DNA of 31,123 nt, taken from Alistipes sp. (lineage in GTDB: Bacteria > Bacteroidota > Bacteroidia > Bacteroidales > Rikenellaceae). Location: positions 1 to 31,123 of the forward strand of contig JAHHQK010000026.1 of assembly GCA_020026435.1 (NCBI GenBank), given 5' to 3'. Below, in pieces: positions 23,714 through 31,123 of this stretch. Each line of letters opens with the position of its first letter. Position 1 is the stretch's first letter. Under the pieces are notes generated by a model. It saw nothing but the letters and a program-made list of their open reading frames with translations. It did no database searches and was not told the DNA's origin. A program made the translations under genes and the position numbers.

Positions 23714-25180
23714 TTACTTTGTGGGCGTATTGCGGAGCGTGTGGACCAGGAAGTCGTAGAACTTCTTCACCGAGGCGATCTCCACCTTCTCGTCGGGCGA
23801 GTGGGGGTAGCAGATCGTCGGGCCGAACGAGATCATGTCCAGGTTGGGGTACTTGGCACCGATGATGCCGCACTCCAAACCGGCATGGATCGCCGTCACC
23901 GAAGGTTTCACACCGTAAAGCTCCTCATAGGAGAGGGTCATGGCCTTGAGAATCGGCGAGGCCATATTGGGATTCCAGCCGCTGTAACTGCCCGAGAGCT
24001 CGATCGTGCGGGCTCCGGCCAGCTCGAACACGGCCGACATCTGGCGGCCCAGGGCCTCCTTCTCGCTATCGACCGAGCTGCGCATCAGGCACTGCAGCTT
24101 GATGGTCTTGCCGTCCGACACCACGCGCGCCAGGTTCGTGGAAGTCTGCACCAGTCCGGGCATGGCCATCGACATGTGCCATACGCCGTCGACACAGGCC
24201 GTCACGGCCTTGATCAACGACTGAGCCGTCTTGCGGTCGATCATCTCGGCCGGGAGAGCGCACTCCTCGATACGGATCGACACCGAATCCTCGATGCCCT
24301 CGAACTCGCGGATGACAGTCTGCTCGTAGGCCTTGACCTCCTCCTTGAGCGACTCCAACTCGCCGGCCTTGACCAGCACCACAGCCTCGGCCTCACGCGG
24401 GATGGCATTGCGAAGACCGCCGCCATCGACCTCGGCCAGGAGCAGCTCGCGTTTCTGCATGGCGGCATCCAGCAAGCGGAACAACACCTTGTTGGCGTTG
24501 GCACGCTGGCAGATGATCTGGATTCCGGAGTGTCCGCCCTTCATGCCCTTGGCCGTGATGCGGGCGGCCACATAACCCTCAGCGGGGGTCTTTTCGGCCG
24601 TATAGTCGAAGGTGATGTTGGCATCCAGACCTCCGGCGCAACCCACATAGAGTTCACCCTCGGTCTCGGAGTCGAGATTGAGCAGGATGTCGCCCTGCAA
24701 GAGTCCGCCCTTCAGTCCGAAAGCTCCGTCCATGCCGGTCTCCTCGGTAGCCGTAAAGAGGGCCTCGATCGGGCCGTGAACCAGCGTATCGTCCTCCAGG
24801 ACAGCCAGGATGGCAGCCACACCGATACCGTCATCGGCACCCAGGGTCGTACCGTCGGCCGTCACCCAATCGCCGTCGATGTAGGCTTCGATGGCATCCT
24901 TCTCGAAATCGAACACCTTGTCGTTATTCTTCTGGGGAACCATGTCGCAGTGGGCCTGCATGATCACGCCCTTGCGATTCTCCATTCCCTCGGAGGCGGG
25001 TTTACGCATATAGACATTGTGCGCCTCGTCTTCCTTCCATTCCAGGCCCTGCTCCTTGGCAAAGGCGATCAGATATTCGCGCATCTTCTCCTCGTGGTGC
25101 GAGGGTCGCGGAATTCGGGTAATCTCTGCAAAATGCTTCCAAACCAACTCGGGTTTCAAAGCCTTCAAATTCTTATCCAT
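23714..25180 (-). CDS. pepD: Cytosolic aminoacyl-histidine dipeptidase (PepD, M20 family)
   Basis: PepD is a zinc dipeptidase of the M20C group that cleaves Xaa-His and other dipeptides. The first metal motif is QAHCDM (His77, Asp79). The bridging Asp is in LGADDGIG (Asp116), and the general base and metal glutamates are in ATEETGMDG (Glu146, Glu147), followed by NLDSETEGE. A lid/dimerisation domain and the C-terminal metal His region (ECGIIGAKYP, ICYPHSPDE) complete it. Its 488 residues match E. coli PepD in length, and there is no signal peptide. It lies 40 nt behind the phoH-like gene with no promoter between. Confidence 0.94.
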   Translation of the reverse strand: MDKNLKALKPELVWKHFAEITRIPRPSHHEEKMREYLIAFAKEQGLEWKEDEAHNVYMRKPASEGMENRKGVIMQAHCDMVPQKNNDKVFDFEKDAIEAYIDGDWVTADGTTLGADDGIGVAAILAVLEDDTLVHGPIEALFTATEETGMDGAFGLKGGLLQGDILLNLDSETEGELYVGCAGGLDANITFDYTAEKTPAEGYVAARITAKGMKGGHSGIQIICQRANANKVLFRLLDAAMQKRELLLAEVDGGGLRNAIPREAEAVVLVKAGELESLKEEVKAYEQTVIREFEGIEDSVSIRIEECALPAEMIDRKTAQSLIKAVTACVDGVWHMSMAMPGLVQTSTNLARVVSDGKTIKLQCLMRSSVDSEKEALGRQMSAVFELAGARTIELSGSYSGWNPNMASPILKAMTLSYEELYGVKPSVTAIHAGLECGIIGAKYPNLDMISFGPTICYPHSPDEKVEIASVKKFYDFLVHTLRNTPTK

Positions 25181-25220
25181 AAGATTCTGATTTTAAAAGG
25201 TTGCTATTTTTATGTTTCTG

Positions 25221-26234
25221 TTATTTCTCGTTTTCGGGGTGGTCGGGGTGAGGCACCGAAGGGTGGATCTCCCACACCCGGCCCTCGGTGTTGCGGTCGA
25301 ACGCAGCCACGATCTTCTTGACCAGGGCATGGCGCACGATGTCGCGCTTGTCGAATTCGACAATTCCTATGCCGGGGACGTTTCTCAGGATCTCCATCGC
25401 CCGCACCAGACCGCTGTCCGACTTCTTCGGCAGATCGATCTGCGTCACGTCGCCCGTGACGATGAAGCGGGCATTGCGACCCATACGCGTCAGGAACATC
25501 TTGATCTGCGAAAGGGTCGTATTCTGGGCCTCGTCCAGGATCACGAAGGCATTGTCAAGCGTGCGGCCGCGCATATAGGCCAGCGGGGCGATCTGCACGG
25601 TGCCGTCCTCGAGGAACTTCTGGAGTTTGGCCGCGGGGATCATGTCGTTGAGCGCGTCGTAGAGGGGTTGCAGGTAGGGATCGAGCTTCTCCTTCATGTC
25701 GCCGGGCAGAAAGCCCAGTTTCTCGCCCGCCTCAACGGCCGGACGCGTCAGGATGATGCGGCGCACCTCACGCTCCTTCAATGCCCTCACGGCCAGCGCA
25801 ATAGCCGTATAGGTCTTGCCCGATCCTGCGGGACCGACGGCAAAGAGCAGGTCGTTCTTGTCGAAGAGTTTGACCATCAGCTCCTGGTTGACCGTACGCG
25901 GACGGATGATGTTGCCGTTCGTGCCATAGACCAGGACCTCCTTGTCGACGGCCGACTCAACCTCCATCTCCACCCCGCGGAAGCACTGATCGACCACCTC
26001 GGTGGAGATGTGACCGTACTTGAGATAATACTCGGCCAGTCCCTTCATGCGTTTTTCAAAACGCAGGGTGTCGGGTTCCGCGCCCAGGACCTTGAGCGAC
26101 GATCCCCGGGCCACGATCTTGAGTGTGGGGTGCAGTTCCTTGATCTGTTCCAGCCAGGTGTCCTGCACGCCGTAGAGTTCGCGGGGATCGATCCCCTCGA
26201 GGCGTATTTCGCGACTAACGTAATCTTCTGCCAT
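25221..26234 (-). CDS. PhoH-family ATPase
   Basis: The 337-residue protein has an N-terminal KH-like region (about 10-90) and the PhoH P-loop domain with Walker A GPAGSGKT (134-141), TRPAVEAGEKLGFLPGD, Walker B VILDEAQN (231-238) and VTGDVTQIDLP. This matches the ordinary PhoH/YbeZ type, linked to RNA metabolism and ribosome quality control in other bacteria through YbeY; no ybeY gene is in the window. It lies 6 nt after the beta-barrel gene in the same operon. The protein is complete, ending in a short His/Pro-rich tail. Confidence 0.93.
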   Translation of the reverse strand: MAEDYVSREIRLEGIDPRELYGVQDTWLEQIKELHPTLKIVARGSSLKVLGAEPDTLRFEKRMKGLAEYYLKYGHISTEVVDQCFRGVEMEVESAVDKEVLVYGTNGNIIRPRTVNQELMVKLFDKNDLLFAVGPAGSGKTYTAIALAVRALKEREVRRIILTRPAVEAGEKLGFLPGDMKEKLDPYLQPLYDALNDMIPAAKLQKFLEDGTVQIAPLAYMRGRTLDNAFVILDEAQNTTLSQIKMFLTRMGRNARFIVTGDVTQIDLPKKSDSGLVRAMEILRNVPGIGIVEFDKRDIVRHALVKKIVAAFDRNTEGRVWEIHPSVPHPDHPENEK

Positions 26235-26240
26235 GGTCTC

Positions 26241-26837
26241 TTAGAAAATATAGCCGAACGAAAAAGCCACGTTGAACATACGCATCTTGTCGATCATGCG
26301 TCCGTCGGGCAGAGCCACATTGTGTTTGCTGCGCAGCTGTCCGTTATAGCGCAGGTCGATGAGCATATGGCGGTTGAGCTGTATGCCCAGACCTCCGGCA
26401 AACGACACCGTGGGGCGCACGCGGCCGAAGTCGATGAGGTTGTCGCCCTGCTTGTCCTTGCAGTCGTTCATCACCGTGAATACCGGGCCCAGATAGAAAC
26501 GCAGGGGTTTGAGTATGCGTAGCGAGGCCAGCACCGGGATTTCGATCGAGTGGGAGCGCAGGCGGATCTGCTCCACCCCCTCGGGACGAATCTTCAAGCC
26601 CTGGCGCACGAACAGGATCTGGGGTTCGAGGGCTACGGCTCCCCAGTTGACGGCCGTCATGATGCCGACCTGCCAGCCGAGGCGGTCCTTGACGTCGATG
26701 TCGCCCATATTGGTCGAATAATCGGCGATGTTCACACCGCCCAGCACACCCCACTCGATACGCACACGCGGCGGGCGAGCCCACAGTGTTGCCGTCGTCA
26801 TCGCCAGCAGCAGGGTAAGTATCAGTTTACGAGTCAT
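26241..26837 (-). CDS. PorT-like outer-membrane beta-barrel protein
   Basis: The 198-residue protein has a cleavable signal peptide (MTRKLILTLLLAMTTATLWA, cut probably after the Ala at 20). It is followed by alternating amphipathic strands such as VRIEWGVLGGVNIADYS, LGWQVGIMTAVNWGAVALEPQ, IEIPVLASLRIL and a final VAFSFGYIF ending in Phe, the usual outer-membrane targeting signature. Size and the ALEPQILF...IEIPVL pattern fit the Bacteroidetes OMP_b-brl_2/PorT-like barrel group. The role is unknown. It is sandwiched between a sugar transporter (12 nt) and PhoH (6 nt), so a transport link is conceivable but unproven. Confidence 0.85.
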   Translation of the reverse strand: MTRKLILTLLLAMTTATLWARPPRVRIEWGVLGGVNIADYSTNMGDIDVKDRLGWQVGIMTAVNWGAVALEPQILFVRQGLKIRPEGVEQIRLRSHSIEIPVLASLRILKPLRFYLGPVFTVMNDCKDKQGDNLIDFGRVRPTVSFAGGLGIQLNRHMLIDLRYNGQLRSKHNVALPDGRMIDKMRMFNVAFSFGYIF

Positions 26838-26849
26838 GTTTCTTCGTTT

Positions 26850-28004
26850 TTATTTATTGTTGTCGAATCCGAGTTTCAGGGCCGCCCAGAACATATAGCA
26901 CAGGCACGCCACCGGGAAGAGCAGTCCGCAGGCATTCACCCCCGTCCACTCGATGAGCAGGCCGCTCGCGGGGCAGGCCACGGCACCGCCCGAGATGGCC
27001 AGGATCATCAGTCCGGCCACACCGTTGGCCTGTTCGGGAACGGCCTTGGTGGCCACGGCGTAGAACGTGGCGAAGACACACGACATGACGAAGCCCAGGA
27101 CACCCATCACCACATAGACCAGCAGGGGCGTCTGCACGAAGATCAGCAGCAGGCACAGCAGCAGGGCCACGCCCATGTTCCAGCGCAGGTACTTGACGTC
27201 GGAGTAATGCACCAGCACCCACGCTCCGACCAGCGTACCCACGATACGGCAGGCGTAGAAGCCCGTCGAGGTGAGGATCGAGGAGGAGGTGTCGATGAGG
27301 TTTCCGGCGACGAAGTTGATACTGATGTCGGCCGCGATGAACGTGGCGATACCCACCGCCGAGATCAGCACGCGGCTGTTGCGGAGCAGGCGGAAGCAGT
27401 CGACAAGGCCGGCGGTGCGAACCTCGGACCGGGGTTCGGGCACCGAGGTCAGCTGCAGCCACACCCCGCCCACGACCGTCAGCAGGGCATAGACGGGCAG
27501 GACGTTGAGCCAGTTGTCGGTAAAGGCCATCAGCAGGGTCACCAGCGGGCCCACGAGCATCAGGGCCGTATTGCGGAAGATCTGTCCCACGGTCAGATAG
27601 CTCGTCATGCGTTCGCCGGGGACGATCGTCGCCAGCATCGGGTTGACGGCCACCTGGACGAACGTATTGCCCAGGCCCAGCACGCCGAAGCCTGCGAAGA
27701 GCCACCCCAGGGAATAGGATTCGCCCGAGAGGTAGGGGATGATCAGACCAACACACGTGAGCAGGTAGCCGATCAGGGCGGTTATCTTGCGTCCGTGACG
27801 GTTCATGAAAGCCGCGATCGGGGTCGAAAGCAGCAGAAACCACAGAAAGACCATCGACGGGAGATAATACACATTGCTGTCGGAGGGGAAGTCGTTGACG
27901 ATGATGTTGCCTGTCAGCGGGGCGACAATGTCACAAAATCCCATGATGAAAAAGCCTGCCAATACAGGCATCAACAGACGTTTGTCTACTTTTACGGAAT
28001 TCAT
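26850..28004 (-). CDS. MFS sugar transporter, fucose/hexose:proton symporter-like
   Basis: The 384-residue protein is almost entirely hydrophobic, with 11-12 predicted membrane helices. It carries MFS signatures: an AAFMNRHGRKITAL loop (RHGRK, loop 2-3) and FGVLGLGNTFVQVAVNPML in helix 4-5, resembling the FucP/NagP (FHS) group's Asn-Pro helix. It probably imports a monosaccharide with protons across the inner membrane; the sugar cannot be read. It is the first gene of the five-gene operon. The nearest promoter element is TATCTTTG at 28037-28044. Confidence 0.88.
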   Translation of the reverse strand: MNSVKVDKRLLMPVLAGFFIMGFCDIVAPLTGNIIVNDFPSDSNVYYLPSMVFLWFLLLSTPIAAFMNRHGRKITALIGYLLTCVGLIIPYLSGESYSLGWLFAGFGVLGLGNTFVQVAVNPMLATIVPGERMTSYLTVGQIFRNTALMLVGPLVTLLMAFTDNWLNVLPVYALLTVVGGVWLQLTSVPEPRSEVRTAGLVDCFRLLRNSRVLISAVGIATFIAADISINFVAGNLIDTSSSILTSTGFYACRIVGTLVGAWVLVHYSDVKYLRWNMGVALLLCLLLIFVQTPLLVYVVMGVLGFVMSCVFATFYAVATKAVPEQANGVAGLMILAISGGAVACPASGLLIEWTGVNACGLLFPVACLCYMFWAALKLGFDNNK

Positions 28005-28036
28005 TACACTATAAATATTACACTAAATCAATCTTT

Positions 28037-28044
28037 CAAAGATA
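28037..28044 (-). promoter_or_regulatory. Probable -7 element of the transporter operon promoter
   Basis: TATCTTTG on the minus strand lies 33 nt before the transporter ATG. No TTG occurs 19-21 nt upstream, so promoter strength or activator dependence is uncertain. Confidence 0.5.
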
Positions 28045-28272
28045 CGTTTTTTTAATCAAATAATCCCGATTCCTCGTTTTTTTATTTGGTTTACGCCTCT
28101 GTTTTTCCATCCGCAGGGGGCGGTCACGGGACGATAACAGACTGTTTCCCCGCATATTGATCCACACGCGGGAGTTTTCAAAGCGGATTCCGACACAACG
28201 AACCGCCCCGGACCCGTTTCCTGCGCCACAAATAAATATTAGGACAGGAGTAAATTTTCAATTTATTTTTCA

Positions 28273-28382
28273 TACATTTGAAAGATATAAAAGTTCGGTA
28301 TTCCGAACCGCGTAACGGATTAAGAGGGAAAAAATTCCCCCCATTCCGATGCTCGGATTCGTCGTAATATATTTTTTACGAC
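28273..28382 (+). other. Hairpin cluster behind a promoter-like TACATTTG; possible small RNA or leader
   Basis: TACATTTG (28273-28280) is followed by three perfect small inverted repeats: GTTCGG/CCGAAC (28293-28308), GGGAA/TTCCC (28326-28339) and GTCGTAA/TTACGAC (28361-28382). No -33 box and no credible reading frame are seen. The rest of 28045-28440 shows nothing recognisable. Confidence 0.3.
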
Positions 28383-28442
28383 AAAATCGGGTCCGATCAT
28401 TGATTTTATTTCAACTTTTTTTGCAATACCCTGCAAAGAGTG

Positions 28443-28473
28443 TTGTTCCTTTTCGACGAAATACTTATCTTTG
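28443..28473 (+). promoter_or_regulatory. Promoter of the 6S-like RNA
   Basis: TTG (28443-28445), a 20-nt spacer and TATCTTTG (28466-28473) form a consensus promoter on the plus strand; predicted start about 28480. Confidence 0.7.
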
Positions 28474-28479
28474 TACGGT

Positions 28480-28721
28480 CAACGTTTTGACAAGCACATA
28501 GAAAGTGTTTTCGCACGTCCAGGTTAGAGAATGTGGTAGTTTTCAAAAGGAAGGACAACGGACAACACTCATCTTGATTGATTTGAAGGAAGGGTAGGAT
28601 TCTTGCAATCCCTACCTTCGACTTTGATAGTCAAGTGTGGGGTATTGCATCGTTTATTTCCTTGGGGTTCTACCACAACCTTCTGACTGATAAACGAAAT
28701 CGACTCCACACTTTCTTTTTT
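28480..28721 (+). ncRNA. ssrS: Rod-like non-coding RNA, probably 6S RNA
   Basis: No protein is encoded between a consensus promoter and a T run, but five nested helices line up into one long rod: 28501-28508 with 28708-28715, 28532-28539 with 28670-28677, 28547-28552 with 28658-28663, 28573-28577 with 28631-28635, and an apical hairpin at 28585-28620. The outer helix is followed by six T (28716-28721). A closed rod with large internal loops and an apical stem is the architecture of 6S RNA, which mimics an open promoter and sequesters housekeeping RNA polymerase. The Bacteroidales version was first listed, as I recall, as the Bacteroidales-1 RNA. The exact 5' end is a promoter-based estimate, and the call rests on structure, not on a covariance search. 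Confidence 0.6.
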
Positions 28722-28841
28722 GGCAAACACCGCTGAGGAATCGGGCGGAAAACGTAAAAAAATCCAGACACGAGGAGCGGGAGGATCTCCCCCCGCAAGA
28801 AACATCATCGCCCCTCCAGGGGTTTGATTGGGTTCCGACGC

Positions 28842-28906
28842 GCACTCCCTGTCCCTGCCGACTTCGCACACCCCTCTCTTTGCGAGCCGACTCCGGCAGG
28901 GAGTGC
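28842..28906. repeat. Large imperfect inverted repeat upstream of der
   Basis: GCACTCCCTG (28842-28851) and CAGGGAGTGC (28897-28906) are perfect complements. CCTGCCG (28854-28860) also complements CGGCAGG (28894-28900), and TCGCA (28864-28868) pairs with TGCGA (28881-28885). A stem of about 13 bp with one bulge plus an inner stem can form. The function is unknown. Confidence 0.6.
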
Positions 28907-28940
28907 CTTTGTCCCCCCCACACTGAAGGCCGCCTCACCA

Positions 28941-29002
28941 CCCCTTGCGGAAACCGTCCGCTCATCCATGCCGAAGAGCCCGTCCCCTTGCGGAAACCGT
29001 CC
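28941..29002. repeat. 19-bp perfect direct repeat
   Basis: CCCCTTGCGGAAACCGTCC occurs at 28941-28959 and again at 28984-29002, a repeat period of 43 bp. The intervening sequence also shares CTCA/CCGA words, suggesting local duplication in non-coding DNA. Confidence 0.7.
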
Positions 29003-29159
29003 TCACCGAAGCCCCCGGCCTCACCGATGCCCCACTCCCCCACCCGTGCGAATACCTTCCTCTCGTCCTTCACTGAAGACCATTTTTTCGCAATTTATGA
29101 CTTATTTTACCCCCGAATGCCGAAATATGACACGATCGGAGGCTTATTTTCCTCGCAGG

Positions 29160-29191
29160 TTTGCATTTACATCGGCTTTACACTATCTTTG
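29160..29191 (+). promoter_or_regulatory. Promoter of der
   Basis: TTTG (29160-29163), 20 nt and TATCTTTG (29184-29191) match the consensus fully. The predicted start near 29197 leaves a 38-nt leader and fixes the der start codon at 29235. Confidence 0.75.
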
Positions 29192-29234
29192 CAGCGATTT
29201 ATACCCATTATCGAAATATAATAATTTTGCATAT

Positions 29235-30539
29235 ATGAGCCTCGTAGCAATTGTCGGACGCCCCAACGTGGGCAAATCGACCCTCTTCAACCGCTTGGTT
29301 GGCGAGCGCAAAGCCATCGTCGACTCGACGGCCGGCACCACCCGCGACCGCCACTACGGCAAAACCGATTGGAACGGACGTGAATTCTCGGTGATCGATA
29401 CCGGCGGTTATACCGTAAACTCTGACGACATCTTTGAAGACGAAATCCGTCGCCAGGTCCTCCTCGCCATCGATGAGGCCGACCTGATCCTCTTCCTGGT
29501 GGAGGTGACGACCGGAATCACCGACCTGGACGACATGATGGCCGACATCCTGCGCCGCACGTCGAAGAAAGTCCTGCTGGTCTGCAACAAGGTCGACAAC
29601 AACGACCAGATATACTCCTCCCACGAGTTCTACTCGCTGGGACTCGGCACGCCGTTCTGCATCTCGTCGATGTCGGGAAGCGGCACGGGTGACCTGATGG
29701 ACGCCATCCTCGAGCAGCTGCCCGAAGAGACCCGTTTCGAGGAGGAGGAGAACCTCCCCCGCATCACCATCGTCGGCCGTCCCAACGTGGGCAAGTCGTC
29801 GCTGACCAACGCCCTGCTCGGCACCGAGCGCAACATCGTCACCTCGATGGCCGGAACCACCCGCGACTCGATCCACACGCGCTACAACAAGTACGGCATG
29901 GACTTCTACCTGGTCGATACGGCCGGTCTGCGCAAGAAGAACAAGGACATGGAGGATCTGGAGTTCTACTCCGTGATGCGTTCGATCCGGGCCATCGAGT
30001 CCTCCGACGTCTGCATCCTGATGCTCGACGCCCAGCAGGGTCTGGAGCAGCAGGACCTCAACATCCACAACCTCGTGGTACGCAACCGCAAGGGTTGTGT
30101 CATCGTGGTCAACAAGTGGGATCTGATCGAGAAGAGCAGCAACACGATGAAGGAGTGGACCGAGTATCTGAAGAAGCGTCTGGCTCCGTTCAACGACATT
30201 CCGATCATCTTCACCTCGGTACTCAACAAGCAGCGCATCCTCGATGTATTGCAGACGGCCATCCGCGTCTACCAGTCGCGCAAACGCCGCATCGCGACCT
30301 CCGAGCTGAACGAGTATCTCCTGCCGCTGATCGAGAACTACCCGCCCCCCGCAACCAAGGGCAAGTACATCCGCATCAAGTACGTCACGCAGTTGCCGAC
30401 GCCGACACCTCAGTTCGCCTTCTTCGTCAACCTGCCCCAGTACATCAAGGAGCCCTACCGCCGATTCCTGGAGAACAACCTCCGCGAACATTGGGATTTC
30501 TCGGGCGTGCCCCTTCAGATCTATTTCCGCCAGAAATAG
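29235..30539 (+). CDS. der: Ribosome-associated double GTPase Der (EngA)
   Basis: Der is needed for 50S ribosomal subunit maturation. The 434-residue protein carries two tandem GTPase domains. The first has GRPNVGKST (8-16), DTGG (55-58) and NKVD (118-121). The second has GRPNVGKSS (181-189), DTAG (228-231) and NKWD (293-296). The C-terminal KH-like domain is at about 350-434, with PPPATKGKYIRIKYVTQ and the closing VPLQIYFRQK. All motifs are intact and the length is standard. The open frame extends upstream to 28824, but that part is low-complexity spacer and precedes the promoter; the ATG at 29235 starts exactly at the conserved MSLVAIVGRPNVG. Confidence 0.97.
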   Translation: MSLVAIVGRPNVGKSTLFNRLVGERKAIVDSTAGTTRDRHYGKTDWNGREFSVIDTGGYTVNSDDIFEDEIRRQVLLAIDEADLILFLVEVTTGITDLDDMMADILRRTSKKVLLVCNKVDNNDQIYSSHEFYSLGLGTPFCISSMSGSGTGDLMDAILEQLPEETRFEEEENLPRITIVGRPNVGKSSLTNALLGTERNIVTSMAGTTRDSIHTRYNKYGMDFYLVDTAGLRKKNKDMEDLEFYSVMRSIRAIESSDVCILMLDAQQGLEQQDLNIHNLVVRNRKGCVIVVNKWDLIEKSSNTMKEWTEYLKKRLAPFNDIPIIFTSVLNKQRILDVLQTAIRVYQSRKRRIATSELNEYLLPLIENYPPPATKGKYIRIKYVTQLPTPTPQFAFFVNLPQYIKEPYRRFLENNLREHWDFSGVPLQIYFRQK

Positions 30540-30568
30540 AAGCGTGTGTCACAAGGACAAAATACTCC

Positions 30569-30608
30569 AAATCACCCCTGCCGCAGTTGTCTGTGACAGG
30601 GGTGATTT
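30569..30608 (+). terminator. Hairpin terminator of der
   Basis: A perfect 12-bp stem (30569-30580 with 30597-30608) begins 29 nt after the der stop. Its 3' arm ends ATTT and is followed by CCTTG, so the T tract is weak. Confidence 0.65.
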
Positions 30609-31123
30609 CCTTGAAAAGGGTTTTGACACCTTCTTGTCGGAAGGGATTCGTCCGTGCGACAGTTCCGACAGTTTCCAAACACTTACCAACCGAAGCCACA
30701 GTCTGTATGCCGCGGTTTCGGTTTTTTCGTTGTCTCTTTCCCCGTATCGACAACCGGACACACACTCATTCTCCTTCACTCGTTCTTTCGCCCACACACC
30801 GTCACGCTCGATCTGCCTTTGAGCCGGCTGACGGTCCGATAACACCAACCAAAGACCCTTCTTTCACGCGTTCCTCCCCTGTCTCTTCGGTCCCCCCCAT
30901 CCCTTCCCCTGCGTTTCGGTCTTTCGATCCATTCGCCCGAGTAACAGTCTGAACCACCCGCCCCGCCATTCTATCAGTCTTCGCCCCGACAACCTACCAT
31001 TCCACTTGCTCACCACCCTCTCCTTCCCATTCCGCACTTTTTCCGCCTCGCTCCACCATCCCCCCCCACCACACACCTCTGCCGTCCTTTCGACCCACCG
31101 CACAGGCCGCAAAAGCCACACCG
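30609..31123 (+). other. Gene-free, strongly C-rich/G-poor tail of the window
   Basis: No gene is seen. Strand asymmetry is extreme: by hand count 64 C to 8 G in 30961-31080 on the strand that carries der. Short open frames here have no family similarity. Confidence 0.6.

Larger units (their letters stand above)
28722..29159 (+). other. Gene-free, C-rich and hairpin-rich spacer between the 6S-like RNA and der
   Basis: No reading frame with family similarity exists here. Small hairpins occur near 28778-28796 (GGGAG/CTCCC) and 28811-28822 (CCCCT/AGGGG), then the large stem at 28842-28906 and a direct repeat at 28941-29002. The plus strand from 28921 to 29040 is C-rich: 58 C to 24 G by hand count. 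Confidence 0.55.

Noticed and set aside
22883..25321. 812-codon plus-strand open frame across the lipid kinase and pepD genes
   Set aside because: It is antisense to two clearly conserved proteins and its translation is His/Asp/Leu/Gly-rich without any recognisable domain.
28824..29234. N-terminal extension of der
   Set aside because: The extension is low complexity, contains the repeats described, and lies upstream of the consensus promoter at 29160-29191.

Overview
The window looks like chromosomal DNA from a GC-rich member of the Bacteroidales, most like Alistipes; the genus is inference. Three things support the group. Promoters follow the Bacteroidetes pattern (TTG or TTTG, about 20 nt, TAnnTTTG). 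Start codons often lack a Shine-Dalgarno sequence. Several families are Bacteroidetes-typical: a BACON lipoprotein, DUF4199, DUF4293, a PorT-like barrel, and an SDR-type mannonate oxidoreductase. I see no phage, insertion sequence, CRISPR, tRNA or rRNA.

Layout. 1-1081 (-): 5' part of a BACON lipoprotein cut by the window edge. 1422-4054 (-): operon of a YciO/Sua5-like protein, DUF4199, a polyprenyl-phosphate-type glycosyltransferase and DUF4293. 4346-5359 (-): mltG, sharing a very compact divergent promoter region with the SRP RNA gene (5409-5514, +). 6101-13390 (-): operon of a 1054-residue acidic, mostly disordered protein, rsmI, a DUF389 membrane protein, an LpxL-like acyltransferase and a second glycosyltransferase. 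13748-17304 (+): ychF, a SIMPL-domain protein and gltX. 17741-18799 (+): a GalM-fold protein lacking every canonical catalytic residue. 19259-22361 (-): LacI-type regulator, uxuB and uxuA for hexuronate breakdown. 22721-28004 (-): FHS-type sugar transporter, PorT-like barrel, PhoH ATPase, PepD dipeptidase and diacylglycerol-kinase-like lipid kinase. 28480-28721 (+): a rod-like RNA, probably 6S. 29235-30539 (+): der.

Most of the window is housekeeping: translation and ribosome biogenesis (gltX, ychF, rsmI, der, SRP RNA) and envelope work (mltG, acyltransferase, two glycosyltransferases, lipid kinase). There is one sugar-acid catabolic operon. The most unusual items are the pseudo-mutarotase, the expanded disordered protein in front of rsmI, and the long intergenic regions. 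Those regions hold C-rich/G-poor tracts, a degenerate array with a period of about 17 nt, and unexplained hairpin clusters.

All calls come from reading the sequence and recalled family knowledge. No database search or folding program was run.
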